The notes beneath the pieces are model-generated. The model saw only the letters and a program-made list of their open reading frames with translations. It searched no databases and was not told where the DNA came from. From CAVYPR01 sp963770505 (GTDB taxonomy: Bacteria > Actinomycetota > Acidimicrobiia > Acidimicrobiales > RAAP-2): DNA of 64,000 nucleotides. The position numbers and the translations under genes are program-made. Shown here piece by piece: positions 1-9,331 of the stretch (positions are counted from its first letter, which is position 1; every line of letters starts with the position of its first letter). Where the stretch lies: positions 248,001-312,000 of the forward strand of contig CAVYPR010000001.1 of the NCBI GenBank assembly GCA_963770505.1, read 5' to 3'.

Positions 1-15
1 CCGCTCGGGCCCGGT

Positions 16-852
16 TCAGCTGGAGGGCACCGAGAGCGGCGGCACGGTGGTGCTGGGGACCGTCACCTGTGAAGGGCCGCCGCCGCCACCTGTCGAGCCT
101 GTGCTCGTGCCCACCCCGGTGTCCGGCGAGTTGCCGGCGCCCTTGGTCAGGTGGACCAGGACCTCGAGCGTCCCTGTGCTCGACGTGGTCACGAACCCGG
201 CGCTCGGGTTGGCAATTCCCCAGTCGGAGAAGACGATGTGCACGTCGGCCAGGACGTAGATGCCGTCAGCCGTGCGCTCGGCCGAGACCGGGAAGCTGAC
301 CTGGCGGGTCACGCCGTGCATGGTCAGCCGACCGGTCGCCGAATAACTGCTCTTGGTCCCCACCGCCGGGGCGGTGCCGAGGTCGATGGGCTGGGAGAGG
401 TCCAAGGTGGCCACCGGGTACCGTGTCACGTCCATGATCCGGCCGTCGAACTGGGCGTTGCGCCCGCTCTGGTCGCTCTTGACGCTGGCCATGTTGACGC
501 TGAAGGACGCGGCGGTGACCGTGGAGCCGGTGATGGTGGTGGTGCCCCAGATCTTGGAGGTGCGGCCGACGGCCGTCGTGTGCTGGCCGACCAGCACCTC
601 TGTGACGCGGTAGCCGGCCTGGGACCCCGAGGAGACGTGGTAGGTCCCGGCGAGGCCCACTGTGGCGGCAGAGGAGGCGGAGGAGGCGGCGGCAGAGGAA
701 GTGGAGGTGGTGCTCGACGTGGGCACCTTCGGGAGGGCGAGCCTGGCGGGGGCGGGGCCCTCGATCAGGTGGATATAGACGAAGGGGGCCACCACCGCCA
801 GCGCCACCACCACGGCCACGCTTCCGGCGATCCACTTCCAGCGTCTGCGCAT
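16..852 (-). CDS. YceI-family protein, membrane-anchored
   Basis: 278 aa. One hydrophobic segment at about residues 8-28 follows a basic MRRRWKW start, so the protein is probably an uncleaved anchor or secreted. A Ser/Thr/Ala linker (about 45-65) leads into a YceI-like lipocalin fold (about 69-235) with the family pattern of TYHV strand, a VNMASVKSD strand, FDGRIMDV and the FPVSAERTADG/FSDWGI end. YceI proteins bind isoprenoid-type lipids in the periplasm or cell surface; the ligand here is unknown. The C-terminal 40 residues are Gly/Ser/Thr-rich and disordered. The gene is divergent from the amidohydrolase at 1041. Confidence 0.85.
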   Translation of the reverse strand: MRRRWKWIAGSVAVVVALAVVAPFVYIHLIEGPAPARLALPKVPTSSTTSTSSAAASSASSAATVGLAGTYHVSSGSQAGYRVTEVLVGQHTTAVGRTSKIWGTTTITGSTVTAASFSVNMASVKSDQSGRNAQFDGRIMDVTRYPVATLDLSQPIDLGTAPAVGTKSSYSATGRLTMHGVTRQVSFPVSAERTADGIYVLADVHIVFSDWGIANPSAGFVTTSSTGTLEVLVHLTKGAGNSPDTGVGTSTGSTGGGGGPSQVTVPSTTVPPLSVPSS

Positions 853-1040
853 GGAGGCACCCTAGGAGTCCCCGCTGTGGGCCGGCTGTGGGGCCGCTGG
901 CAGCCCGCGGCGAATGCCGCGCGCTTGCCAACCGCCGCCCGGCCGAGGCCGCCCGGTGCGGCCCAGGCCCGCGGGGCATGTCACCATGGGTACGCGCGAC
1001 GACGCCGGGAGGCTCCCGGCCAACATCTGGAGGGCGGGGC

Positions 1041-2765
1041 ATGCACGACCTGGTGATCCGGGGGGGAACCGTGGTCGACGGCACCGGGTCCGACGCCCGG
1101 GCCGCCGACGTGGCCGTCGACGACGGCAGGGTCACCGAGGTCGGCGTCGTCGACGGCGGGGCCAGGCGCACCGTGGGAGCCGCCGGCCTGCTGGTCACCC
1201 CGGGGTGGGTGGACATCCACACCCACTACGACGGGCAGGTGACGTGGGACGAGGTGCTCGCCCCCTCGTCGTGGCACGGGGTGACCACGGTGGTCATGGG
1301 CAACTGCGGGGTTGGCTTCGCGCCCGCGGCGCCGGACCGCCACGAGTGGCTGATCGGCCTCATGGAGGGGGTCGAGGACATCCCCGGGACGGCATTGAGC
1401 GAGGGCATGGTCTGGGAGTGGGAGACCTTCCCCGAGTACCTCGACGCCCTCTCCGCCCGGCGCTGGACCCTCGACGTGGGCACCCAGGTCCCTCACGGTG
1501 CCGTGCGGGCCTACGTCATGGGCGAGCGGGGCGCCAGGAACGAACCGGCCACGCCCGGCGAGATCGCCTCGATGAAGGCCATCGTGAAGGAGGCGGTCGC
1601 CGCCGGTGCGCTCGGTTTCTCCACCTCGAGGACGATCGCCCACCGGGCCATCGACGGCGAGCCCGTGCCGGGGACCTTCGCCGCCGAGGACGAGCTCTTC
1701 GGGCTGGGCGCCGCCCTCGGTGAGCTCGGCCGCGGGATCTTCGAGCTCGCCCCGGCCGGTTCGGCCGGTGAGGACGTCGACGACCCGAAGAAGGAGATCG
1801 ACTGGATGCGCCGGCTGTCGGCGGCCATCGGCCGGCCGGTCACCTTCGCCATGCTGCAGGTCGACCCGTACCCGGACCTCTGGGCCGAACTGCTCGAGGA
1901 GTCCCTGGTCGCCGTAGACGAGGGCGCCCAGCTCTGGCCCCAGGTGGCGGGCCGGCCCACGGGACTGCTCTCGGGCCACCACACGAGCTACTCCCTCTTC
2001 GACTACGTCCCGGCCTACCGAGAGCTGAAGGGGCGCGGCCTGGACCCCGAGGGCCTCCACGCCGCGCTCTGCGATCCCGAGGTCCGCCACCGGATCCTTT
2101 CCTGGGAGCCTCCCGACCCCGAGACGGCCGAGATGATGGAGAAGGCCTACGCCCACACCTATCTGCTCGGCACGCCCCCGGACTACGAGCCCTCGCCCGA
2201 GCGCTCGCTGGCCGCGGCGGCGGCCCGCGCCGGACTCACCCCACTCGAGATCGCCTACGACGCCATGATGGAGGACGCCGGGGGCGGCCTCCTCTACCTG
2301 CCGATCCTCAACTACTCCTCGGGCAGCCTCGAGCCCACCCGCCAGATGCTGCTCCATCCCCGCTCGGCCCTGGGCCTGGCCGACGGCGGCGCCCACGTCG
2401 GCATCATCTGCGACGCCTCGATGCCGACGTTCATGCTCACCCACTGGAGCCGGGACCGCTGGCGCGGCGAGCGCCTGCCGCTGGAGTGGATCGTGCGCAA
2501 GCAGACGCACGACACCGCCCATATGTACGACCTCGGTGACCGCGGCACCCTCGAGCCCGGGCAGCTGGCCGACATCAACCTCATCGACTACGAGCACCTG
2601 GAGCTGAAGACGCCCCGGGTCACGGCCGACCTCCCGGCGGGGGGGCGCCGCATCGTCCAGGACGCCACCGGCTACGTGGCGACGTTCAAGCGCGGGGTCG
2701 CCACCTTCGAGCACGGCGAGGAGACGGGCACCCGGCCCGGACGTCTCGTGCGGGGGTCTGGCTGA
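1041..2765 (+). CDS. N-acyl-D-amino-acid deacylase family amidohydrolase
   Basis: 574 aa from the ATG at 1041, which follows GGAGGGCGGGGC; longer in-frame starts (from 888) add an unrelated Arg/Pro-rich leader. The N-terminal composite beta domain opens MHDLVIRGGTVVDGTG. The metal site DIHTHYDGQ (His60, His62) and the MGNCGVGFAP segment are typical of D-aminoacylase/dihydroorotase-like hydrolases. The C-terminal GLADGGAHVG carries the expected late metal-site Asp and His. The family hydrolyses N-acyl-D-amino acids; the substrate cannot be read from sequence. A hairpin directly after the stop probably ends the transcript. Confidence 0.88.
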   Translation: MHDLVIRGGTVVDGTGSDARAADVAVDDGRVTEVGVVDGGARRTVGAAGLLVTPGWVDIHTHYDGQVTWDEVLAPSSWHGVTTVVMGNCGVGFAPAAPDRHEWLIGLMEGVEDIPGTALSEGMVWEWETFPEYLDALSARRWTLDVGTQVPHGAVRAYVMGERGARNEPATPGEIASMKAIVKEAVAAGALGFSTSRTIAHRAIDGEPVPGTFAAEDELFGLGAALGELGRGIFELAPAGSAGEDVDDPKKEIDWMRRLSAAIGRPVTFAMLQVDPYPDLWAELLEESLVAVDEGAQLWPQVAGRPTGLLSGHHTSYSLFDYVPAYRELKGRGLDPEGLHAALCDPEVRHRILSWEPPDPETAEMMEKAYAHTYLLGTPPDYEPSPERSLAAAAARAGLTPLEIAYDAMMEDAGGGLLYLPILNYSSGSLEPTRQMLLHPRSALGLADGGAHVGIICDASMPTFMLTHWSRDRWRGERLPLEWIVRKQTHDTAHMYDLGDRGTLEPGQLADINLIDYEHLELKTPRVTADLPAGGRRIVQDATGYVATFKRGVATFEHGEETGTRPGRLVRGSG

Positions 2766-2768
2766 ATC

Positions 2769-2795
2769 TCTCCGGCCCGCCGACACGGCCGGAGA
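2769..2795 (+). terminator. Hairpin after amidohydrolase gene
   Basis: TCTCCGGCC at 2769-2777 pairs perfectly with GGCCGGAGA at 2787-2795 across a 9-nt loop, starting 4 nt after the stop codon. No T-tract follows, which is common for actinobacterial terminators; termination is inferred from position and stem strength. Confidence 0.55.
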
Positions 2796-2824
2796 AGTGC
2801 CGAAGGGTTACCCTGGCTTGCGTG

Positions 2825-3619
2825 ATGGGCGGCCGGCGCCGGGCGATCGACCTGGGTGGCAGGGTGGCCGTCGTCACCGGCGCTTCGGCCGGGCTTGGCC
2901 GACGTCTGGCTCTCGACCTGGCCAGGGCTGGTGCGGTGGTCGTGGGCCTCGCCCGCCGTGCAGACCGGCTGGCGATCCTCGCCGAAGAGCTGCAGCGGAT
3001 CAGCCCGACCTCGACCACCGAGGTCTGCGACCTTGCCGACCTCGAGGCCTTCGTGGACCTGCTCGAGCGGGCTGAGGCCGCTCACGGGCAGGTCGATCTC
3101 CTGTGCAACATCGCAGGCATGGGCGGGGTCCTGCGGTCCGAACCGGTGACCACCGAGTCCATCCGGGAGGTCATGGAGGTGAACTTCGTGGCCCCGTACA
3201 TCGGCATGCTCACCGTCCTGCCCGGGATGCGGCGGCGGGGCTTCGGGGTGATTGTGAACATGAGCTCCGACGACGCCCGGGCCCCGGGGTCCGGAGCCGG
3301 GGACTACTCGGCGAGCAAGGCGGCACTGGCCGCGGCCACGGAGAGCCTCGCCTACGACGTCCGCCCCGACGGAGTCATCTGTCACGTGGCCTACCCGGGG
3401 TGGATGCCAACCGAGATGGGCCTGACCGCAGTGCGAGAGGGCGGGCTGCGGATGCCCCCTCGGGCCGTGCGACGCAGCGAGGCCCAAGTCTCAGCCCGCA
3501 TCCTGCGCCGGCTCGGCGACCCCCGCCTGGAGATCAACGCGGCAGCTCTGCCGCTGGTGGCCCCAGTGCTCCGGACCCTCGCCCCCGCCCTCTACCAGCG
3601 CCTACGGGCCCGCCGCTGA
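2825..3619 (+). CDS. Short-chain dehydrogenase/reductase
   Basis: 264 aa from ATG 2825 (a GTG lies one codon upstream). Rossmann motif VTGASAGLGRRLA near the N-terminus, NIAGMGG in place of the usual NNAG, and the catalytic YSASKAA motif give a complete classical SDR. The substrate is unknown. The C-terminal 40 residues (LPLVAPVLRTLAPALYQRL) are hydrophobic, as in membrane-associated fatty or sterol SDRs. It follows the amidohydrolase by 59 nt with a hairpin between, so it may have its own transcript. Confidence 0.88.
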   Translation: MGGRRRAIDLGGRVAVVTGASAGLGRRLALDLARAGAVVVGLARRADRLAILAEELQRISPTSTTEVCDLADLEAFVDLLERAEAAHGQVDLLCNIAGMGGVLRSEPVTTESIREVMEVNFVAPYIGMLTVLPGMRRRGFGVIVNMSSDDARAPGSGAGDYSASKAALAAATESLAYDVRPDGVICHVAYPGWMPTEMGLTAVREGGLRMPPRAVRRSEAQVSARILRRLGDPRLEINAAALPLVAPVLRTLAPALYQRLRARR

Positions 3620-3976
3620 CGGCACAAGAGCGGAGAAGTGGCGTCTGCGGCGGGGACGAGGCGTCTTCGCCGAGCGGTCAACCTCCTGACATGACATGGC
3701 GCCGACCCGGGCCCCGAGGTTCGTCCTAGACACCTGCGAGGATCAATCAGAAACGAGAGGCGTGACGGCTCCGTCACTTCGTGTTGGATCCGGACCTGCT
3801 GGAAGCGGGTGACGCGGAACAAAGGCGCTTGACCGGCGCTTCGGCTGCGCGGAACGCGGACGGCCGAACCTGGGTGGACCGCTTCGACGTGGTGCCTCGC
3901 CGCGCTGGACCGGGCACAGGGCTCACGAGCACACGCTCTCCTCACGGCAACTGAGATCCGATGGCAGAATTGGCCC
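3620..3976. other. Gene-free stretch, 357 bp
   Basis: No open frame here has protein-like composition on either strand. The end of the stretch presumably carries the promoter of the methyltransferase at 3977; I see no clear operator, repeat or RNA structure. Confidence 0.5.
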
Positions 3977-4717
3977 ATGGGATCGATCGTCTGGGGACGA
4001 GACATCGCCGAGGTCTACGACTCGACGTACGCCGATCTCGCACACCCGTCCGTGGTCGACCCGATGGTGGACCTACTCGCCCAGCTGGCCGGCGATGGAG
4101 AGGTCCTCGAATTCGCCATCGGCACCGGCCGCATAGCCCTGCCCCTCAGCTCCCGGGGGATCGCCGTGCAAGGCATCGAGCTGTCGCCTGACATGGTCGA
4201 GCAGCTCCGAGCCAAGCCGGGCGCCGACGCTGTCCGGGTGACCATCGGTGACATGACGACGACGCGCCTGCCCGACAGCTTCGCGCTCGTCTACCTGGTC
4301 GCCAACTCGATCATGAACGTGACGACCCAGGAGGAACAGCTCGCCGTTCTCTCGAACGCGGCCGCCCACCTCCTCCCCGGCGGGCACTTCGTGATCGAGC
4401 TGATGGTCCCCCGGGTTCCCGTGCCCGCAGTGGCCAGGGTCTTCACGCTGGACCCCGACCACGTCGGCATCGAGACGTTCGACGACCTCGTGGACCAGGT
4501 GTCGTGGTCCCATCACTGGATGGAAGTCGGGGGCCGCCTGGTGCGCCACGCCGCGCCGTATCGGTACATCTGGCCGTCGGAACTGCTGTTGATGGCGAAG
4601 ATCGCTGGCTTCGAGCTTGAGAGTCGTTGGGGTGGTTGGGACCGGTCACCGTTCACGTCGAAGAGCGGCATGCAGGTCTCGGTCTTCGTGAAGGCGAGAG
4701 CTGCGCACTCGGGGTAG
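3977..4717 (+). CDS. Class I SAM-dependent methyltransferase
   Basis: 246 aa. Motif I is VLEFAIGTGRIALPL (residues about 45-58), followed by GIELSPDMVEQLRAK (acidic residue of motif II) and LLPGGHFVIEL (motif IV/V region). The C-terminal half has a conserved YRYIWPSELLLMAKIAGFELESRWG signature region. It closely resembles the protein at 39211-39963 through its whole length, so the two are paralogues. The substrate is unknown. It stands alone, with gene-poor flanks and the convergent secreted GH12-like gene next to it. Confidence 0.85.
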   Translation: MGSIVWGRDIAEVYDSTYADLAHPSVVDPMVDLLAQLAGDGEVLEFAIGTGRIALPLSSRGIAVQGIELSPDMVEQLRAKPGADAVRVTIGDMTTTRLPDSFALVYLVANSIMNVTTQEEQLAVLSNAAAHLLPGGHFVIELMVPRVPVPAVARVFTLDPDHVGIETFDDLVDQVSWSHHWMEVGGRLVRHAAPYRYIWPSELLLMAKIAGFELESRWGGWDRSPFTSKSGMQVSVFVKARAAHSG

Positions 4718-4933
4718 ACGACGCGGGCGCGAGACCAGGCGCGCTCCCTGCCATCTGGGGGCCAGTCGCATCGGGTGACGGGATGTGCCGATGGCGGTGC
4801 CGGCATCACCAACGGTTCTGGCGGCCTGATGGCGCCGACGGACGTGCTGCTCCAACCTCCCTGCGGCTGGCTCATGGGGACGATGTGCGGGCGAGCTCCG
4901 CCGCCACGTCAGCGCCTCACGGCGTGGTCGTGG

Positions 4934-6634
4934 CTACTTGGTCAGAGAGAACGTCAGCCCCGTCATCGGGAACGTCTCTGTACCTGTGGTGTAACAGACC
5001 TCGACGCCGTACTCCAATTGCGTCGGGACCGCTGTGGCCTGGACGAAGCCCTTTGCCACCAGCCACTTGAAGGCGTCGAGGATGTTGACCGACCCCGACG
5101 TGGCCTCGGTGTCACGGAAGAACATCAGCTCGCCGCCGTTGTTGTAAAACTTGTACCCCACGCCTCCGAGTGTCACCGCAGTCGTGGCCTGCTCTGGCCA
5201 GTAGCTCTGTGTGCCGGCCCACTGGTTCCAGATCATGATCTCGGTCGACCAGTTTGTGAGCCATAGGTCATAGGCGGCGTCCCATCCGCCGGCCGAGGGG
5301 TACGCCTCGGAGAACGTCGATGTGATGGTCGTGAAGCCGGTGATCGGGGTCGTGGTGCCTGTTTCACGCCCGCCCACGTCGTACTCGGTGTCGGGGAAGG
5401 TCTCGACCGCGCCAGCTGTGTTGGGCTGGTTGGACACGGCGTACCAACTCGACTGGCTGCAGACGAAGATCGTCTGCGGACCGTGGGAGCCATTCCAGGC
5501 GTCGTTGTTCACCCACCAATACTCGGGGCTTGGCGGATCGGGGTCGGTGTTGATCGTCCCTTCGGGATTTGTGGTGTTGTAGATCGGGTCGGTGCAGTTG
5601 CCGCCAGCAGGCGGTGTTGCCGGAGGCGGCGCGGTTGTTGTCGTCGTGGTGGGGGGTGGGGGAGCCGTCCTAGTCGTTGTCGTCGTAGGTGCAGGGGCCG
5701 GAGCGGGCGTCGTCGGCACAGCCCCCACGACATCGGTGACATGGACTGTTAACCCCGGCAGCGAGCCGACAAAGCCAGCATCCCCGAAGGCGAAGATGCC
5801 GCCATCAGCCCCGACCAGCCAGTAACCACCTGTGTCGGCGGTGGGCACGATCCCGATGACCGGATGCGCTGGGGCAACCCCGAGGGCCGGCAGTGTGCTG
5901 AAGCTCTTGGCGTCACCGAAGTCGTGGACCGAGCCGTTCTTGGTGACGATCCAATAGCCACCCCCGTCGGGGGTGCCGGCGATGGCCGTGACCGGGGAGC
6001 TCGTGCCGGTGGCCGAACCGAGGGTCTGGACGGCTCCGAAGCCGTAGACGGTGCCGTCGGCCGCCACCAGCCAGTAGCCGCTGCCCGAAGGGGTAGCGGC
6101 GATGCCGATGATGTCGTCACGGTGCACACCGATGCCCGGGAGCGAGCCCAGGAAGGAGGCATTCCCGAAGGCGAAGACCCCGCCGTCCCTGCCGACAAGG
6201 AAGTACCCACCGTCTGTGCCCGTGGGCACCAGGCCGGTGATGGGCTGGCCTGGGGTTACCCCGAGACCCGGGAGCGAACCCAGGAACGGGGCGTTACCGA
6301 AGGCGAAGACCCCACCGTCGGAGCCCACCAGGAAGTAGCCCCGATCAGTGGAAGTGGGCACCATGCCCACGATGTTGTGGACACTCACCTCGAGCCCCGG
6401 CAGCGAGCCGAAGAATCTTCCGGTGGTCCCCGGCGGCGAGAAGACGAAGACTCCGCCGTCAGAGCCCACCATGTCGTATCCGGCGGTGAGGCCATAGGTC
6501 GCCGAGAGAGGCCCCATGACGGTCGAGTCAGTCACCGCAGAGGCTCTGGCCGTAGACGTCGCCGGTATCACGAAGACGAAGACGGCAATAAAGAGGGCTA
6601 CGAGGAATGACCAGAGTCTCGAACACTGCGCCAT
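4934..6634 (-). CDS. Secreted repeat protein with C-terminal GH12-like domain
   Basis: 566 aa. A signal peptide (about 1-32, ending TARASA) is followed by six ~45-residue units (about 50-310) of the type GYFLVGSDGGVFAFG...FLGSLPGLGV...GLVPT, a beta-propeller-like repeat I associate with Acidimicrobiia. A Pro/Thr linker follows. Residues about 346-566 look like a concanavalin-type glycoside hydrolase of family GH12: Cys347/Cys392 may pair, STEIMIW (Glu465) matches the nucleophile strand of GH12 and YGVEVCY (Glu545) the acid/base strand. If so, it cleaves beta-1,4-glucans outside the cell. The repeat assignment is secure; the GH12 assignment is by motif only. Confidence 0.7.
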   Translation of the reverse strand: MAQCSRLWSFLVALFIAVFVFVIPATSTARASAVTDSTVMGPLSATYGLTAGYDMVGSDGGVFVFSPPGTTGRFFGSLPGLEVSVHNIVGMVPTSTDRGYFLVGSDGGVFAFGNAPFLGSLPGLGVTPGQPITGLVPTGTDGGYFLVGRDGGVFAFGNASFLGSLPGIGVHRDDIIGIAATPSGSGYWLVAADGTVYGFGAVQTLGSATGTSSPVTAIAGTPDGGGYWIVTKNGSVHDFGDAKSFSTLPALGVAPAHPVIGIVPTADTGGYWLVGADGGIFAFGDAGFVGSLPGLTVHVTDVVGAVPTTPAPAPAPTTTTTRTAPPPPTTTTTTAPPPATPPAGGNCTDPIYNTTNPEGTINTDPDPPSPEYWWVNNDAWNGSHGPQTIFVCSQSSWYAVSNQPNTAGAVETFPDTEYDVGGRETGTTTPITGFTTITSTFSEAYPSAGGWDAAYDLWLTNWSTEIMIWNQWAGTQSYWPEQATTAVTLGGVGYKFYNNGGELMFFRDTEATSGSVNILDAFKWLVAKGFVQATAVPTQLEYGVEVCYTTGTETFPMTGLTFSLTK

Positions 6635-6792
6635 TTGTCACCCATGCTTGCACGGAGGAGCAGGTTGCGTCGATCGCAGCTCATCGGGCGCGGTCAGAGA
6701 GGTCCTCAAGCGATTCGATCAGCCTCCACCAGTTCCACTGGGGCAGCTGAGCGCTCCCGCGATGCGCCACGGATCTCGCGAATCGGACGCCG

Positions 6793-8451
6793 TCAGTGCA
6801 CGGCCACCTCCACGATCTTCACGATGACGAGGACAAACGCGATTGCCAGGTACGCGCGCAGAGTCAGCAGGCCAACCTTTCGCTGCAACGACATAGCCGG
6901 ACGCTCCAGCCGTTGTAACGCGGGCATTCTCCACGTCATCCGGTCCTGGGGCGCACAGCGCGGACCTGTGATGCCCTCCGAGCTCCGGCGACGGCGCGAC
7001 TGGACGAACAGGTGCAGCCCGACGATGGCTCCCACAAGCGCACCGACAAGGAGAACGCCCGTGATCTGAGCACCCGTGATGTCGGGGAAGAGCACGCTCG
7101 CAGTGAGGATGATCGAGAGGAGAACGAGCACCCAGAGGATCGCTCCCGTCAGGGCGTTGAGCCTGGGGCCGTTTACCCAGGGACCCAGCACTGCCTTGTC
7201 GTTGCACAGCAAGAGCAAGAAGACGCTCGCGCTCGGCAGTAGGACTCCCGCCAGGACCTGGACCCCTTCGGTCAAGAGGCCGAGCGGCACATGCGGTGCC
7301 AGCACAAGCGTGGCTGCGATCGCCATCAAACCCGCGTAGCAGGCGTAGAAGCCCTTCGCTTGGGCGATCGGGCGGTGCAGCGAGTGCTTGAGGTTGAGCA
7401 CGTCGCTCGTGGCATACGCAGTGGCGAGGCCTATGGCGGCCGCGCCGATGATGGAGGCGTCGATGAGCGCGATTGCGAAGAGATCGCCTGCCGCACGAGA
7501 GACGTATCGGGCCAGTCCGGTCGCCGTGCCGCCGGCATCGGTGAAGTGACCAAAACCAGGGTGCCCGGTGAAGGTGGCGGCAGACACCGCCATGAGCGCG
7601 ATCCCTCCAACCACGACGATCACGATCCCGACGGCCAGATCGACGCGCTCGTAGTTCATCCAGCGCGGGGTGATGCGCTTGTCGACCACGTAGGACTGCT
7701 GAAAGAACAACTGCCACGGGGCGACGGTGGTCCCGACGATGGCAATGATGAGGAGCATCACCGTGGACGCTTGGCCGTGAGGCAGGGTGGGCACGACCGA
7801 GTCCCGCACGACCTGGCTCACAGGCGGATGGATCAACAAGAAGAGGGGGATGACGAGCAGCGAACCCACGACCAACACCAGGCAGAGCCGCTCGAAGCGC
7901 CGAAAGCTCCCCGTACTCACGGCGGCAATGACGGCGCCAGCGGCAAAGATCACGGTCGGCAGCTTGGGGAGGCCCAGATAGCTGACCGCCAGGGAGATCC
8001 CGATGAACTCGGTCACGATGGTCAGGGCATTCAGCACGAACAGGTCGATGACGCTGAAGGCGCCCCAGAACTTCCCGAAGCGCTCGAAGATCAGTCGCGC
8101 ATGCCCCACGCCGGTGACCGATCCCAGCCTGAGGACCATCTCCTGGTTGACGTAGAGCACCGGGACCAAGAGGAGGAGCGTCCACATGAGGTGGGTCCCG
8201 TAGTTCTGACCGGCTTGGGAGTAGGTACTGAATGCCCCGGCGTCGTTGTCACCAGCCATGACGATGAGCCCGGGGCCGATGATGGCCAGCAGCGTCTTGG
8301 CCTTGAGCGACAGTCCCCGACGAGGACCCGTATCGCCTTGCGCGATGGTGCCGAGCGCACCGTGGATGTGCCCGAGGTGGGCTTCGTCGAGAACGGCAGT
8401 GTCCCCGGTCGTAGCCCGGTTCGAGCCGGGTGGTGCGAGATGCATGTTCAT
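6793..8451 (-). CDS. NRAMP-family metal transporter, non-canonical clade
   Basis: 552 aa from ATG 8451, with AAGGAG five bases upstream; a longer in-frame start adds 51 atypical residues. About eleven hydrophobic helices. The TM1 metal motif, DPGN in classical NRAMP, is DNDAG (residues 68-72), and the TM6 region reads GTTVAPWQLFFQQS rather than carrying the metal-binding Met-Pro-His motif. This belongs to the bacterial NRAMP-like clade of uncertain substrate; loss of the soft Met ligand suggests something other than Mn/Fe. No obvious partner gene is adjacent. The leader contains a strong hairpin at 8555-8571. Confidence 0.85.
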   Translation of the reverse strand: MNMHLAPPGSNRATTGDTAVLDEAHLGHIHGALGTIAQGDTGPRRGLSLKAKTLLAIIGPGLIVMAGDNDAGAFSTYSQAGQNYGTHLMWTLLLLVPVLYVNQEMVLRLGSVTGVGHARLIFERFGKFWGAFSVIDLFVLNALTIVTEFIGISLAVSYLGLPKLPTVIFAAGAVIAAVSTGSFRRFERLCLVLVVGSLLVIPLFLLIHPPVSQVVRDSVVPTLPHGQASTVMLLIIAIVGTTVAPWQLFFQQSYVVDKRITPRWMNYERVDLAVGIVIVVVGGIALMAVSAATFTGHPGFGHFTDAGGTATGLARYVSRAAGDLFAIALIDASIIGAAAIGLATAYATSDVLNLKHSLHRPIAQAKGFYACYAGLMAIAATLVLAPHVPLGLLTEGVQVLAGVLLPSASVFLLLLCNDKAVLGPWVNGPRLNALTGAILWVLVLLSIILTASVLFPDITGAQITGVLLVGALVGAIVGLHLFVQSRRRRSSEGITGPRCAPQDRMTWRMPALQRLERPAMSLQRKVGLLTLRAYLAIAFVLVIVKIVEVAVH

Positions 8452-8554
8452 GAGATCTCCTTGACGCTCTGGGCAGGTCGTGCGAACCATCGGGACGCGC
8501 CGCGCAGGGGCGCGCGGGACCAGAGGTGTCGGCTCCGCCGAGTGTTCTTGCGCG

Positions 8555-8571
8555 ATCCGCAGCTTGCGGAT
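8555..8571 (-). promoter_or_regulatory. Hairpin in leader of NRAMP-like gene
   Basis: ATCCGCA and TGCGGAT form a perfect 7-bp stem with a 3-nt loop, about 100 nt upstream of the transporter start. A second GC-rich inverted repeat (GCGCGCC...GGCGCG) lies nearer the gene. This could be a structured leader or an attenuator. I could not match it to the Mn (yybP-ykoY) or Mg (M-box) riboswitch core. Confidence 0.35.
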
Positions 8572-9001
8572 AGATGGGAATTCCTGGGCGGCGCGACAAA
8601 GCACCGCTCAGGGCAGGGGTAACGCCAAATTCCCCGACGTAGTTACGTCAGTTGAGACCGCTTCGGACAGCGCAAGCGTGAATCAGGATGAGCTGCGCAC
8701 GACGTCGGGGCACGGCTGTGGGGGCTGGGAACTGGGAGGTTCTGACTTCATGTTCCTGCCTCCTTTCGGCCACTCGTACGTCAACAACAGTGTAGGCCCA
8801 CAGGACTTACGGAACAACCTGTTACCGAGTTCGGACTGCATCAGCTCCCCAACTGCGAGGGCATCGCAACTGTATCGAGAGATGTCACCGACACGCGGTC
8901 TTGCGCTCACGACACCCGGCCAGCAGGTCGACCGGACGGCAAGGTAGCCGAGGAGGGCGCCGGCGAGAGCTTGAGGACGGTCGAGTCGGGGCCGTCCCCT
9001 A
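8572..9001. other. Gene-free stretch before integrase relic
   Basis: About 430 bp with no convincing coding frame. The small minus-strand frame at 8683-8910 lacks a ribosome site and recognisable motifs. The stretch probably includes the transporter promoter and residual DNA of a lost mobile element. Confidence 0.4.
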
Positions 9002-9261
9002 ATGTCCGATTACGACAGGTGGCCGGGCGTCACCAAAGTGCGGGAACACCTTGCCACCTTTCCCGGCCCGGAGCCGGACGCTCCCGTATTGGTGGGAGAG
9101 AAGGGCAGTGCCGTCACGCGAGTCCTGCCGCTGCGCTGCGTTACCAGCACGCCACCGAGGACCGGGACAGGGTGCTGGCCGACGCACTGGCCGCCCTGAC
9201 ACCGACGGGCGTCGTGGTGCCGTCGTGGTGCCGTCGTGGTGCCGTTTGCTCCGCGGGATAG
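9002..9261 (+). pseudogene. Decayed tyrosine recombinase (phage/ICE integrase) remnant
   Basis: Two integrase-like pieces in different frames. In the frame starting at 9002, VREHLATFPGPEPDAPVLVG (about 9041-9100) resembles the early catalytic-domain segment of actinobacterial phage integrases, with EKGSAVTR after it. Near 9112 the frame changes and SPAAALRYQHATEDRDRVLA (to about 9180), ending ALAALTPTG, matches the integrase C-terminus including the YQHA tyrosine motif. The middle with the His-x-x-Arg catalytic box is missing, so the gene is dead. It runs towards the 3' end of tRNA-Gly, 70 bp away, the usual position of an integrase beside its attachment site. Confidence 0.72.
9211..9243. repeat. 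11-bp tandem repeat, three perfect copies
   Basis: GTCGTGGTGCC occurs three times head to tail at the 3' end of the integrase remnant. CCGCGGGATA is then found twice (9251-9271). Probably slippage-type repeats at the edge of a decayed element. Confidence 0.8.
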
Positions 9262-9331
9262 CCGCGGGATAAGAGCCAAGGGGCGTCATCCCGCCCAGGA
9301 GAAAAGGGTGGTTCACCAGGGATAATACTGG

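Noticed and set aside
8683..8910. Possible small minus-strand gene
   Set aside because: No motif, no ribosome site, unusual Ser/Pro composition; treated as non-coding.
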